In this document: in pieces, positions 1 through 7,081 of the stretch
Position numbering within the stretch: position 1 is the stretch's first letter
Layout of the letters: every line of letters begins with the position of its first letter
Assembly: GCF_003967015.1 (NCBI RefSeq)
Contig: NZ_AP017560.1
Location: 1,984,001 to 2,048,000 of the forward strand
Source of the DNA: Pseudanabaena sp. ABRG5-3
GTDB lineage: Bacteria > Cyanobacteriota > Cyanobacteriia > Pseudanabaenales > Pseudanabaenaceae
Length of the DNA: 64,000 nt
Reading direction: 5' to 3'
Notes under the pieces: generated by a model
Told to the model about the DNA's origin: nothing
Database searches by the model: none
Seen by the model: the letters and a program-made list of their open reading frames with translations, nothing else
Made by a program: the position numbers and the translations under genes

Positions 1-533
1 AAGCTAAACTCCTGCGGTGTGAGATCGATCGCACTGCCCTTGAGCCTGACTTGTCGCTGAACTAAATCAATTTTTAATACGCCATAGTCAAGGCAAGCAG
101 GTGGTGCAGAGGTGCGTAATCTACGTGTTAAAGCTTCTACCCTTGCCAAAAACTCCTGCATTCCAAAGGGTTTCGTTAAATAATCATCCGCACCTGCTTT
201 CAAACCTTCCACGATGTCAGACTCACTCGTGCGCGATGAAATCACAAAGATCAAAGAACTTCTTTGCTTATGTAACCAACGGCATAGCTCAATTCCATCC
301 CCATCAGGCAAGTCTGTACTCAAAATCACCAAGCTTGGCTGTTGCTTTTGAAATACCAACTTTGCTTGCTGACCACTGACTGCCTGAAACACCGAATAGC
401 CAATCTGCTGTAAATGCCAACCCAAGAGAGAGGCAAGATTCGGATTACCTTCTACAATTTCTATACTGATCGGAATCAAAGAAATACTCTCCTGCCGAGT
501 AATGCCTATAGCTCTCGGATTATGAATCTGCAT
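1..533 (-). CDS. OmpR-type response regulator with degenerate receiver (partial)
   Basis: The reading frame starts at the ATG at 533 and runs off the left edge of the window, leaving about 177 codons. Residues 1 to about 130 form a receiver (REC) domain, recognised by the region ending DDYLTKPF, which keeps the conserved lysine. The following residues begin an OmpR/PhoB winged-helix DNA-binding domain (LTPQEFSL), which is cut off. The receiver is atypical. The phosphoacceptor position reads ILSTDLPDGDG where the family has (I/L)LDxxLP, so Ser replaces Asp. The usual acidic pair near the N terminus reads IEIVEGN instead of VDD. A nearby Asp two residues later might substitute. The protein is therefore probably a phosphorylation-independent regulator. 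Degenerate receivers of this kind occur in cyanobacteria (NblR-like proteins are one example), but I cannot assign an orthologue. Confidence 0.85.
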   Translation of the reverse strand, partial: MQIHNPRAIGITRQESISLIPISIEIVEGNPNLASLLGWHLQQIGYSVFQAVSGQQAKLVFQKQQPSLVILSTDLPDGDGIELCRWLHKQRSSLIFVISSRTSESDIVEGLKAGADDYLTKPFGMQEFLARVEALTRRLRTSAPPACLDYGVLKIDLVQRQVRLKGSAIDLTPQEFS

Positions 534-672
534 GATAACTTAGTGTCAAGCTGCATTTTGTAGCTGTAATTACCCTCTAAGACTTAGAAAGTAAAGCCTC
601 TCACCTTATAGTTGGGAATAATGTTTACATCTAGTCATACTCCATAAAAAATAAACCTTAGAAATTAAGCAA

Positions 673-1104
673 ATGGCTTATCGCAATCCTACTCCTACCG
701 TTGATATCATCATTGCCCTGCGCGATCGCCCCCATCAACCAATTGTATTAATTGAACGACTGAATCCACCCCATGGCTGGGCGATCGTAGGTGGCTTTGT
801 GGACTATGGTGAGCGTTTAGAGGATGCAGCGAGGCGCGAGGCTCAAGAAGAAACAGGTTTAAAGGTTGAATTAATCGATTTACTAGGAATTTACTCCGAT
901 CCCCGTCGCGATGAACGCTTACATACGATTAGTGCTGTATATATGGCAGAGGCAGTCGGTGAACCAAAAGCAGATGATGATGCTAAGTCTGTAGGAATTT
1001 TTGCGGCATGGGAAATGCCAAGCCAGTTATGTTTTGATCACGCCCAAATTTTGCAAGACTATTGGCGTTACCATAACTATGGCATTCGCCCCAAAATTGT
1101 TTAA
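673..1104 (+). CDS. NUDIX hydrolase
   Basis: A 143-residue single-domain NUDIX hydrolase. The NUDIX box is intact at about residues 38-60, with the GG preceding it and the core REAQEETGL matching REUXEEXGU, which binds Mg2+ for cleavage of a nucleoside diphosphate linked to another moiety. Small cyanobacterial members are often annotated as ADP-ribose pyrophosphatase. The substrate cannot be read from the sequence. The gene stands alone, and its last codons lie inside the left arm of a perfect 21-bp terminator palindrome. Confidence 0.9.
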   Translation: MAYRNPTPTVDIIIALRDRPHQPIVLIERLNPPHGWAIVGGFVDYGERLEDAARREAQEETGLKVELIDLLGIYSDPRRDERLHTISAVYMAEAVGEPKADDDAKSVGIFAAWEMPSQLCFDHAQILQDYWRYHNYGIRPKIV

Positions 1105-1140
1105 AAAGACACCACTTAGGTGGTGTCTTTTTAAACAATT
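1095..1140 (+). terminator. Terminator palindrome after the NUDIX gene
   Basis: Perfect 21-bp arms (1095-1115 and 1120-1140) with a 4-nt loop. The inner part is a GC-rich stem followed by a T run, as in an intrinsic terminator. The outer part (aattgttt/aaacaatt) starts inside the gene, so the left arm encodes the C-terminal Ile-Val and the stop codon. Confidence 0.85.
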
Positions 1141-1161
1141 GGAAAAGTTTGGTTTTAGGTG

Positions 1162-1191
1162 TTGACAAACTAACAACTAAGTAGGTATCTT
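1162..1191 (+). promoter_or_regulatory. Sigma70-type promoter for tRNA-Glu
   Basis: A perfect -35 box TTGACA (1162-1167), an 18-nt spacer and a -10-like TATCTT (1186-1191) lie about 20 nt upstream of the first tRNA-Glu. The -10 is a 4/6 match. Position and spacing support use by the tRNA gene. Confidence 0.5.
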
Positions 1192-1209
1192 AATAAAGGT
1201 CAAGAACAC

Positions 1210-1282
1210 GCCCCCATCGTCTAGAGGCCTAGGACACATCCCTTTCACGGATGCGACGGGGATTCGAATTCCCCTGGGGGTA
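1210..1282 (+). tRNA. trnE-UUC: tRNA-Glu (UUC), copy 1
   Basis: A 73-nt tRNA without encoded CCA. The acceptor arms GCCCCCA and TGGGGGT pair with one G-U pair. The anticodon stem CATCC/GGATG encloses loop CTTTCAC with anticodon TTC. The T arm contains GGGGATTCGAATTCCCC. In cyanobacteria glutamyl-tRNA also feeds 5-aminolevulinate and tetrapyrrole synthesis. An identical copy lies 90 bp downstream. Confidence 0.97.
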
Positions 1283-1293
1283 TTCTTGACGAG

Positions 1294-1326
1294 CAAAAAA
1301 GCCTTTGCACTGCAAAGGCTTTTTTG
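1294..1326 (+). terminator. Terminator between the two tRNA-Glu genes
   Basis: Sixteen-bp inverted repeat (1294-1309 and 1311-1326) with A and T runs at the outer ends and a tiny loop. It sits 12 nt after the first tRNA-Glu, suggesting the two copies are separate transcription units. Confidence 0.8.
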
Positions 1327-1372
1327 TCGGAAAAGAAACTTAGCTGCATAAGCTAAAAAATAAAAACAATAC

Positions 1373-1445
1373 GCCCCCATCGTCTAGAGGCCTAGGACAC
1401 ATCCCTTTCACGGATGCGACGGGGATTCGAATTCCCCTGGGGGTA
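1373..1445 (+). tRNA. trnE-UUC: tRNA-Glu (UUC), copy 2
   Basis: Base-for-base identical to the tRNA at 1210-1282. Identity extends only about two nucleotides beyond each end. This indicates a recent duplication or ongoing gene conversion limited to the tRNA body. No clear separate promoter is visible, and a terminator lies between the two copies. Confidence 0.97.
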
Positions 1446-1449
1446 TTAA

Positions 1450-1490
1450 ATAAACAAAAAACACCTGCTCCGCAGGTGTTTTTTGTTTAT
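1450..1490. terminator. Bidirectional terminator for tRNA-Glu and dapB
   Basis: Perfect 19-bp arms (1450-1468 and 1472-1490) with loop tcc, an A run on one side and a T run on the other. It serves the plus-strand tRNA and the minus-strand dapB, whose stop codon (1487-1489) lies in the right arm. Confidence 0.85.
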
Positions 1491-2308
1491 AGAAGTTTCT
1501 CTAGTCCGTAAATGAGTGACTTGAGGGCAAGTACCTTGCGGACACAGAGCAACACCCCTGCCATATAGCAAGTGCGATCGCTAGCATTATGCTCAATTTT
1601 TAAAGTCTCCCCCATTGCTCCAAAAATTACTTCCTGACGAGCGACTAATCCCGGAACTCGGATACTGTGAATGCGGATATTTTCGCCATAGGTTGCACCC
1701 CTTGCGCCTGTGAGATGTTCTTTTTCATCAACAAGAGCAGGATTGAAGGATTGACCTAATTCTGAGAGCATTTGGGCGGTTTTAATTGCCGTGCCACTAG
1801 GGGCATCAGCTTTTTGGTTGTGGTGCAGTTCGATGATTTCCACATGCTGGAAATATTTGGCGGCAGCGATCGTTGCTTGTTGCATGAGGATTACGCCAAC
1901 GGAGAAATTAGGGGCAATGATGCAGCCTGTGCTTGCCTTGTCCGCAAAAATGGCGAGGTCATCAATTTGTTTTTCGCTTAAGCCTGTTGTGCCAACGACG
2001 GGACGCACGCCATAGGCGATCGCTGAGCGAATATTGTCATAGATGATGCTGGGGTGGGTGACATCAACCATCACGGGTAATTGTGATTCCTGCGCGGCTT
2101 GGGCAAGCACAACTTCGAGATTATCGGTCACAGGTATTTCTAATTCACCAATACCAACAACTTCGCCAATATCTTCGCCAAGGTGCTTCCGCCCGATCGC
2201 ACCAACGAGATACATATCTGGTGCTTGGGCGATCGCTTTGATAATTTCGCGCCCCATTTTGCCTGTCGCTCCAGAGACAACAACAGGAATTTGTGCATTA
2301 TTGGTCAT
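1487..2308 (-). CDS. dapB: 4-hydroxy-tetrahydrodipicolinate reductase
   Basis: DapB reduces 4-hydroxy-tetrahydrodipicolinate with NAD(P)H in the diaminopimelate/lysine pathway and acts in the cytoplasm. The 273-residue protein starts with a Rossmann nucleotide-binding loop ([12 protein letters not shown], about residues 11-22). It carries the family signature [15 protein letters not shown] with the catalytic histidine and the lysine that contacts substrate. Length is normal for the family. The gene stands alone on the minus strand and shares a terminator with the tRNA-Glu genes. Confidence 0.97.
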   Translation of the reverse strand: MTNNAQIPVVVSGATGKMGREIIKAIAQAPDMYLVGAIGRKHLGEDIGEVVGIGELEIPVTDNLEVVLAQAAQESQLPVMVDVTHPSIIYDNIRSAIAYGVRPVVGTTGLSEKQIDDLAIFADKASTGCIIAPNFSVGVILMQQATIAAAKYFQHVEIIELHHNQKADAPSGTAIKTAQMLSELGQSFNPALVDEKEHLTGARGATYGENIRIHSIRVPGLVARQEVIFGAMGETLKIEHNASDRTCYMAGVLLCVRKVLALKSLIYGLEKLL

Positions 2309-2385
2309 AAATAATTTTGCAGGTCTACACTTTGGCTAAATATAACGCTTTTCAAGCAAGTGAAGTTAGAGAGTTGTTGCCTTGC

Positions 2386-2721
2386 CTAAGCTACACCATA
2401 GCCCGTATATTTTCGTACTGCTGGCTCTTGGAAACCCAATACGATATCTTGCTTGGGAATACCTGCTGCGACTAGTTCATCGGTTATGCCGTCTTCAGTA
2501 CCGTCACGCTGTACCCAGAGGTGATTACCAATAATTTCGATATGAATTAAGCAACCATGTAAGTGTCTTACGCCATCCCAACCATCAGACATGATCAGGT
2601 ATTGTCCATGCTCATCATCAAAAACTGCAATGTTTCGTACAGGTACATTGGCATAGGTGATTTTCGTATAGGGTAGTAAGACATTACGGATAATTTGTTG
2701 ATAAATTTCTAATTTATCCAT
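2386..2721 (-). CDS. xisI: XisI family protein
   Basis: A 111-residue XisI-family protein, recognised by the N-terminal block MDKLEIYQQIIRNVLLPY, the central VFDDEHGQYLIMSDGWD and the downstream WVQRDGTEDGI block. In heterocystous Anabaena, XisH and XisI control excision of the fdxN element by XisF. In most cyanobacteria the pair occurs without that element, as here, and its role is unknown. The start overlaps the end of xisH by 13 nt, so the two are translationally coupled. Confidence 0.92.
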   Translation of the reverse strand: MDKLEIYQQIIRNVLLPYTKITYANVPVRNIAVFDDEHGQYLIMSDGWDGVRHLHGCLIHIEIIGNHLWVQRDGTEDGITDELVAAGIPKQDIVLGFQEPAVRKYTGYGVA

Positions 2722-3125
2722 CGTTTTAATACCTCCATTTCTGGATCAAACGTTAACAATTTCAGAACTTGTCTGTCTAACAAAAGCTTACCAATCGTCT
2801 CCTCAAATAAATCAACAAAAACTGACTCACGTACAGCTAAATACAAAATGCGATCGGGTTCAAGAACGCTAAGAATGTTTTGATATAAAACATACTGACC
2901 TAAAGCATTTTCTAAATCTCGGATTTCAGATTGGCTAACAAAGCTTTTGATCTCTACTGCAATTTTCTGATTGTTTTTTTCTGCTGCTAAAAGTTTCTCA
3001 GCTCCTAAATCCACGAAAAAATCCTTTTTCCCCATGCGTAAACTTAGCGGATCATGAGTAATTGTCCAGCCATCCTTGAGCAATGCCGCTTTAGCGCTGT
3101 CATGAAACATATCTTTTGCAGGCAT
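2709..3125 (-). CDS. xisH: XisH family protein (PD-(D/E)XK-like fold)
   Basis: A 138-residue XisH-family protein, opening MPAKDMFHDSAKAALLKDGW. The pattern VDLGAEKLLAAE followed by AVEIKSF supplies the Asp and Glu-x-Lys of a PD-(D/E)XK nuclease-like site. It is first in a two-gene operon with xisI and overlaps it by 13 nt. No XisF recombinase or nif gene is in the window, so a job in fdxN-element excision is unlikely at this locus. A nuclease or toxin-like role is inference only. Confidence 0.92.
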   Translation of the reverse strand: MPAKDMFHDSAKAALLKDGWTITHDPLSLRMGKKDFFVDLGAEKLLAAEKNNQKIAVEIKSFVSQSEIRDLENALGQYVLYQNILSVLEPDRILYLAVRESVFVDLFEETIGKLLLDRQVLKLLTFDPEMEVLKRWIN

Positions 3126-3194
3126 TTTTACCTCAATAAACTGGGAACCATAGCAAGTGCTTTATGTAGTACATCTATGAGATTAACCTACAAG

Positions 3195-3593
3195 TTAGAC
3201 AGTTTCTTGATTAATTACTCTATTCGTAAATTTAATCGCACCAATAATCAATAGAAAAATCACACAGCTTAATATTGCTAATATCGTTTCCTGCGGCTTA
3301 GGGGAAATAATTACAATAAACCCTTGATCTTTAATTAAAGATGAAAAGCTAGATACACAAAATGGCATGAGATACAGTCGAAATATTTGCCAATTGTCTA
3401 CTTTGTTATTGCTATTAGAAACACTTAATACTAGGGCAGTACCAATTACAGTACTTATTCCCATTGCATTGAGCCATATTTTAGGCGTAGGGTCAAAGTA
3501 AAAAGTGATGATCACTAAATACCAGATTAAATAACACCATAAAATCAATTTGTTGATTTTGATTTCTCGAAAATATTTCATTAACCATTTCAT
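3195..3593 (-). CDS. Four-helix membrane protein of unknown function
   Basis: A 132-residue protein with four hydrophobic segments (about residues 15-32, 40-60, 72-88 and 100-120) and charged ends, hence an inner-membrane protein. The stretch YFDPTPKIWLNAMGIS resembles small conserved cyanobacterial membrane proteins I have seen without assigned function. An internal ATG at residue 6 could also be the start. The base composition is more AT-rich than its neighbours. No partner gene is evident. Confidence 0.7.
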   Translation of the reverse strand: MKWLMKYFREIKINKLILWCYLIWYLVIITFYFDPTPKIWLNAMGISTVIGTALVLSVSNSNNKVDNWQIFRLYLMPFCVSSFSSLIKDQGFIVIISPKPQETILAILSCVIFLLIIGAIKFTNRVINQETV

Positions 3594-3674
3594 AGTTTCT
3601 ATTCCCCAAAAATTGCAATAAATCTCTAAGAGACTGATTTGCTTTCCTTCAAAACAAATTAGCCTCTCAGGGTT

Positions 3675-4046
3675 TTAGGAAGCTACTGTACTAATCAATA
3701 CAGGTTGATATCCTGCGGTAGCTGGTGAAACGGTGGAGATGAAAACTAACGGTTCTTCGCCATCGTTTAATACTCCATGCACAAAGCCTTTGGGTGCAAT
3801 CACGATATCTCCTGCGGCGATCGCTTCCGTATTTCCTTGTTGGTCTAAATAATATTTGCCTTTGCCCTGCAAAATAGTCCAAGTGTCCTGTCCGTGAGGA
3901 TGAAGATGGGGCGCAATTTCTTGATTGGGGTTAATATACCAAGCAACAACGACGGTATCTGGGGATTCTGTAACGACTGAGCGAATAGGCTCTCCGTCTG
4001 TTGATTGAAAAAACTTAGCACTATCAAAAATTCGGCTATTACTCAT
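3675..4046 (-). CDS. Cupin-domain protein
   Basis: A 123-residue single-domain cupin. Motif 1 reads HLHPHGQDTWTILQGKG, with metal-binding histidines and glutamine/aspartate in place of the usual glutamate. Motif 2 includes PKGFVHGV with the last metal ligand. Small cupins bind a metal and act as dioxygenases, isomerases or sensors, and which applies here cannot be told. The gene stands alone and is divergent from rpmB across a long palindrome. Confidence 0.85.
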   Translation of the reverse strand: MSNSRIFDSAKFFQSTDGEPIRSVVTESPDTVVVAWYINPNQEIAPHLHPHGQDTWTILQGKGKYYLDQQGNTEAIAAGDIVIAPKGFVHGVLNDGEEPLVFISTVSPATAGYQPVLISTVAS

Positions 4047-4166
4047 TTGTATCTATACTTTCCTACCAAGAATTTAGACGATCTATTCGCAACTTTAATT
4101 TTCCGACTAAATCTCTTTGCCGTTTGTCTAACTAATCACCGTGGCACAATTTTTTTATAGCAATCA

Positions 4167-4235
4167 AATCCTCAAAAACCAAAAGATGAGTTGCGGCGCT
4201 TTGCGCCGCAACTCATCTTTTGGTTTTTGAGGATT
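4167..4235. repeat. Perfect 33-bp palindrome, loop TTT
   Basis: Arms 4167-4199 and 4203-4235 are perfectly complementary around loop ttt, with core gcggcgc/gcgccgc. It lies between divergent genes (cupin and rpmB), so it is not a simple terminator. Its inner 26 bp match the palindrome at 7027-7081 except for one position changed in both arms and a different loop. Confidence 0.95.
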
Positions 4236-4298
4236 GCCTAAGTATGCTTTGAGGTTGTAGTATGGTTAGCTGGACTGAAAAAATAGGAGACTAGTACT

Positions 4299-4535
4299 AT
4301 GAGTCGCGTATGCCAACTAACAGGCAAAAAAGCCAATAATGCCGTATCGATTTCGTTCTCACACAAACGCCATAAGCACTTACAACACGTAAACTTACAA
4401 GATAAGAGAATTTGGTGGGAAGAAGGAAAGCGCTTTGTAAAATTACAAATTTCCACCAAAGCAATCAAGACTTTGCAAAAGAAAGGGCTTGCTGCATTTG
4501 CTAAGGAAGCTGGACTTGATCTCCGTAAATTCTAA
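4299..4535 (+). CDS. rpmB: 50S ribosomal protein L28
   Basis: The 78-residue protein has the family opening [12 protein letters not shown] and the basic FSHKRHKH segment, with the expected length. L28 is a component of the large ribosomal subunit near the E site. The gene is monocistronic, followed by its own terminator at 4542-4566. Confidence 0.98.
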   Translation: MSRVCQLTGKKANNAVSISFSHKRHKHLQHVNLQDKRIWWEEGKRFVKLQISTKAIKTLQKKGLAAFAKEAGLDLRKF

Positions 4536-4541
4536 TATGTG

Positions 4542-4566
4542 TAAAGGGGTGCAACGCACCCCTTTA
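4542..4566 (+). terminator. rpmB terminator
   Basis: Eleven-bp stem (aaaggggtgc core) with loop aac, 7 nt after the rpmB stop. The 3' T run is short (ttta). Confidence 0.75.
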
Positions 4567-4582
4567 TTGCATTGGAGCCTCT

Positions 4583-5461
4583 ATGAAAATTGGGATAGTC
4601 GGACTGGGATTAATTGGTGGATCGTTAGGTTTAGATCTTCTCGCTGCAAATCAAGATTCTAAACAAAATAATTATGTATGGGGTATCAGTCGTAATCCTG
4701 AAACCTGTAAACAAGCAGAAGCGATCGCTGCTGTAAATATTGCCAACACAAATATTGAAAATATTCCCGATCGCCTGTTGGCAGAAACAGAGATAGTCGT
4801 CATCTGTACGCCGATCGCTTCGATATTGCCAACGATTACGGCGATCGCGCCCAAGTTGCCAAGCCATGTAATTTTTACGGATGTTGGTTCGGTGAAAGCG
4901 GCGATCGTGGAACCTGCATCGAAAATTTGTGCGGAATTTGGGCAAAGATTTATCGGTAGTCATCCGATGGCAGGCACAGCATTTCAAGGCATCTTAGCCA
5001 CCGAAAGAAATCTTTTTCAAAATCGTCCCTGTGTAGTTACGCCGAGCGAAGATCTGGAAGCATTGGAGAAAGTGCGATCGCTTTGGCAATCTGTGGGTAT
5101 GAACATCCATGAATGTAGTCCTGAAGAACACGATCGGGCTGTCGCGATGATTAGCCATGCGCCTGTGATGATTAGCGCCAGTTTAATTGCTGCTTGTCAA
5201 CAGGAAAATGATCAAAAAGTTTTAAAATTAGCCCAAGATTTAGCCAGTTCGGGTTTTCGAGATACTAGCCGAGTGGGTGGTGGCAATCCTGAACTGGGGC
5301 GGCTAATGGCGGAATACAATCAATCGGCGGTATTGCGATCGCTCCATACCTATCAGCAATCTTTACAGGAAATTATCAATTTAATTGAGTCCAAAGAATG
5401 GGACAAACTCGAAGCTTTTTTAGCTAATACTCAGCGCGATCGTCTGTTTTATGTGGAATAA
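4583..5461 (+). CDS. tyrA: Prephenate/arogenate dehydrogenase
   Basis: TyrA oxidatively decarboxylates prephenate or arogenate in tyrosine synthesis. The 292-residue protein starts with a Rossmann motif GLGLIGGSLG (residues 7-16). It contains GSHPMAG (about 130) and the C-terminal FRDTSRVGGGNPELG block. Cyanobacterial members studied in Synechocystis are NADP-dependent arogenate dehydrogenases, so arogenate is the likelier substrate; this is inference from the family. It is 17 nt past the rpmB terminator and probably has its own promoter there. Confidence 0.93.
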   Translation: MKIGIVGLGLIGGSLGLDLLAANQDSKQNNYVWGISRNPETCKQAEAIAAVNIANTNIENIPDRLLAETEIVVICTPIASILPTITAIAPKLPSHVIFTDVGSVKAAIVEPASKICAEFGQRFIGSHPMAGTAFQGILATERNLFQNRPCVVTPSEDLEALEKVRSLWQSVGMNIHECSPEEHDRAVAMISHAPVMISASLIAACQQENDQKVLKLAQDLASSGFRDTSRVGGGNPELGRLMAEYNQSAVLRSLHTYQQSLQEIINLIESKEWDKLEAFLANTQRDRLFYVE

Positions 5462-5542
5462 AAACGAGCATTGCTTGGTTTGGCTGAATATATTGTCAAA
5501 TGTAGATTTGTCAGCTATATTAGCTATCAGGTTGAATAAACC

Positions 5543-5563
5543 TTTCGATGTCTGACATCGAAA
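5543..5563. repeat. Small hairpin upstream of the 24-codon ORF
   Basis: Nine-bp arms tttcgatgt/acatcgaaa around loop ctg, about 40 nt upstream of the candidate small gene. It could be a 5'-UTR structure. Confidence 0.5.
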
Positions 5564-5606
5564 CCCCGTTTGATAATAAACATTTAGACAACAGGAGGTG
5601 ATGCCC

Positions 5607-5681
5607 ATGCAATCAGATAGTAGTAACGGTAAACGTATGGGTCTTCAGGTTTCCGAGCTGTGCGCTGGGGCTGTTCTGTAA
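5607..5681 (+). CDS. Candidate 24-residue small protein
   Basis: An ATG at 5607 follows the 10-nt sequence aggaggtgat, complementary to the full anti-Shine-Dalgarno end of 16S rRNA, with a short spacer. This is the strongest ribosome-binding site I noticed in the window. The ORF ends with TAA at 5679. The product reads MQSDSSNGKRM then GLQVSELCAGAVL, with a short hydrophobic cysteine-containing tail. A small hairpin lies upstream and a strong terminator lies at 5782-5820. I do not recognise the protein. It could be a leader peptide or part of a small RNA. Confidence 0.45.
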   Translation: MQSDSSNGKRMGLQVSELCAGAVL

Positions 5682-5781
5682 GGTATCTAGTTAAATATCT
5701 CTAGTTCGCTAGTTTGATTTACTAGTAGACCTGAGATCCTTCCAGCAGTTGACTGTGACCTAAAGATCCTAAAGTATTCCG

Positions 5782-5820
5782 AAACAAAAAGACCGAGCCA
5801 TTGGCTCGGTCTTTTTGTTT
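5782..5820. terminator. Bidirectional terminator for the small ORF transcript and ychF
   Basis: Perfect 18-bp arms (5782-5799 and 5803-5820), loop att, with A and T runs. It abuts the ychF stop on the minus strand and closes the 360-nt gap on the plus strand. That gap holds no gene other than the candidate 24-codon ORF. Confidence 0.85.
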
Positions 5821-6915
5821 TTAAGCGCTAGTAAGGAATAAAATTACATCGCCTTCTTGAACGACATATTCCTTGCCTTCACTGCGGAGTAATCCTTTGG
5901 AACGCGCCGCACTCATCGATCCTGATTCTACAAGATCCTTAAAGGCAACGGTTTCGGCACGGATGAATGCTTTTTCAAAGTCAGAGTGAATTACACCTGC
6001 GGCTTGAGGAGCTTTCATGCCTGCGTGAATTGTCCATGCTCGCGCTTCTTTTGGTCCAACAGTGAAATAGGTGCGTAAACCTAAGAGATGATAGGTAGCG
6101 CGGATTAAGGATTTTAAGCCGCCTTCTTTCACACCAAGGGATTCTAGAAAATCTTGACGCTCTTCTTCGGGGAGTTCCAGTAATTCGGCCTCCACTTGGG
6201 CGGAGACAATGGTTACTTCTGCATTTTCTGCATCAGCGATCGCTCTGACCTTATCGACAAAAGCATTACCTGTTGCCAGATCATCCTCAGCAACATTGGC
6301 GGCGTAAATGGTTGGCTTGAGCGTTAACAACTGCAATACCGAAATCGCATTTTTTTCTTCATCCGTAAGATTAGCTAAACGCGCAGGCTTACCAGCATCA
6401 AGGACTTCGCGGACTTTTTCTAAAGCTGCCATTTCGACTTTGGCTTCAGAGTCATTACTGCGGACTCCTTTACGGGTGCGCTCAATGCGTCGCTCGACTT
6501 GAGCTAGATCTGAAAGCGCAAGTTCGAGGGTAATGATCTCAATATCACGGGCAGGATCGATTGAGGCTTCCACATGGATGATGTCATCGTTTTCAAAGCA
6601 TCGCACCACATGGACGATCGCATCGCAAACTCGGATATTTCCTAAAAACTGATTTCCTAAACCTTCACCCTTACTAGCACCTCTGACCAGTCCTGCAATA
6701 TCGACAAATTCGACTCTGGTGGGGATGATTTGTGCGGACTTACCAACTTCGGCGAGGGTTTTGAGGCGATCGTCAGGGACGGACACCGAGCCAACGTTGG
6801 GTTCGATCGTGCAAAAGGGAAAGTTGGCTGCTTCGGCTTTGGCGTTGGCAACTAGGGCATTAAATAACGTAGACTTGCCCACATTGGGTAGTCCGACAAT
6901 CCCAGCTTTGAGCAT
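5821..6915 (-). CDS. ychF: Redox-regulated ATPase YchF (Obg family)
   Basis: A 364-residue Obg-family P-loop protein. G1 is GLPNVGKST (residues 8-16) and G3 is [18 protein letters not shown]-terminal TGS domain includes [12 protein letters not shown] and [13 protein letters not shown]. YchF/OLA1 proteins hydrolyse ATP rather than GTP and associate with ribosomes in stress responses. Length matches the family. The gene is single and ends at a bidirectional terminator. Confidence 0.97.
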   Translation of the reverse strand: MLKAGIVGLPNVGKSTLFNALVANAKAEAANFPFCTIEPNVGSVSVPDDRLKTLAEVGKSAQIIPTRVEFVDIAGLVRGASKGEGLGNQFLGNIRVCDAIVHVVRCFENDDIIHVEASIDPARDIEIITLELALSDLAQVERRIERTRKGVRSNDSEAKVEMAALEKVREVLDAGKPARLANLTDEEKNAISVLQLLTLKPTIYAANVAEDDLATGNAFVDKVRAIADAENAEVTIVSAQVEAELLELPEEERQDFLESLGVKEGGLKSLIRATYHLLGLRTYFTVGPKEARAWTIHAGMKAPQAAGVIHSDFEKAFIRAETVAFKDLVESGSMSAARSKGLLRSEGKEYVVQEGDVILFLTSA

Positions 6916-7026
6916 GGCTATCTAAACGAAAACTTTTTGATATTGTGCTTATAAATTTTGTCATAAAAGTCTCACTACATGGGACTTTTCGCAAAACAAA
7001 CAGTAATTCTCCGTTTTATAGCTAGG

Positions 7027-7081
7027 AAAAACCAAAAGATGAGTGGCGGCGCGAAGCGCCGCCACTCATCTTTTGGTTTTT
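7027..7081. repeat. Perfect 26-bp palindrome, loop GAA
   Basis: Arms 7027-7052 and 7056-7081 with apex gcgaagc. The right arm includes the stop codon of the histidine kinase gene (7080-7082). It is homologous to the palindrome at 4167-4235. At one position a T:A pair there is a G:C pair here in both arms, and the loop is gaa instead of ttt. Confidence 0.95.

Noticed and set aside
2386-3125. fdxN excision element
   Set aside because: Only xisH and xisI are present, with no xisF or nif gene.
5462-5820. Riboswitch, 6S RNA, SRP RNA or tmRNA in the gap between tyrA and ychF
   Set aside because: I could not match any conserved core of those RNAs; only a small hairpin, a small ORF and a terminator are visible.
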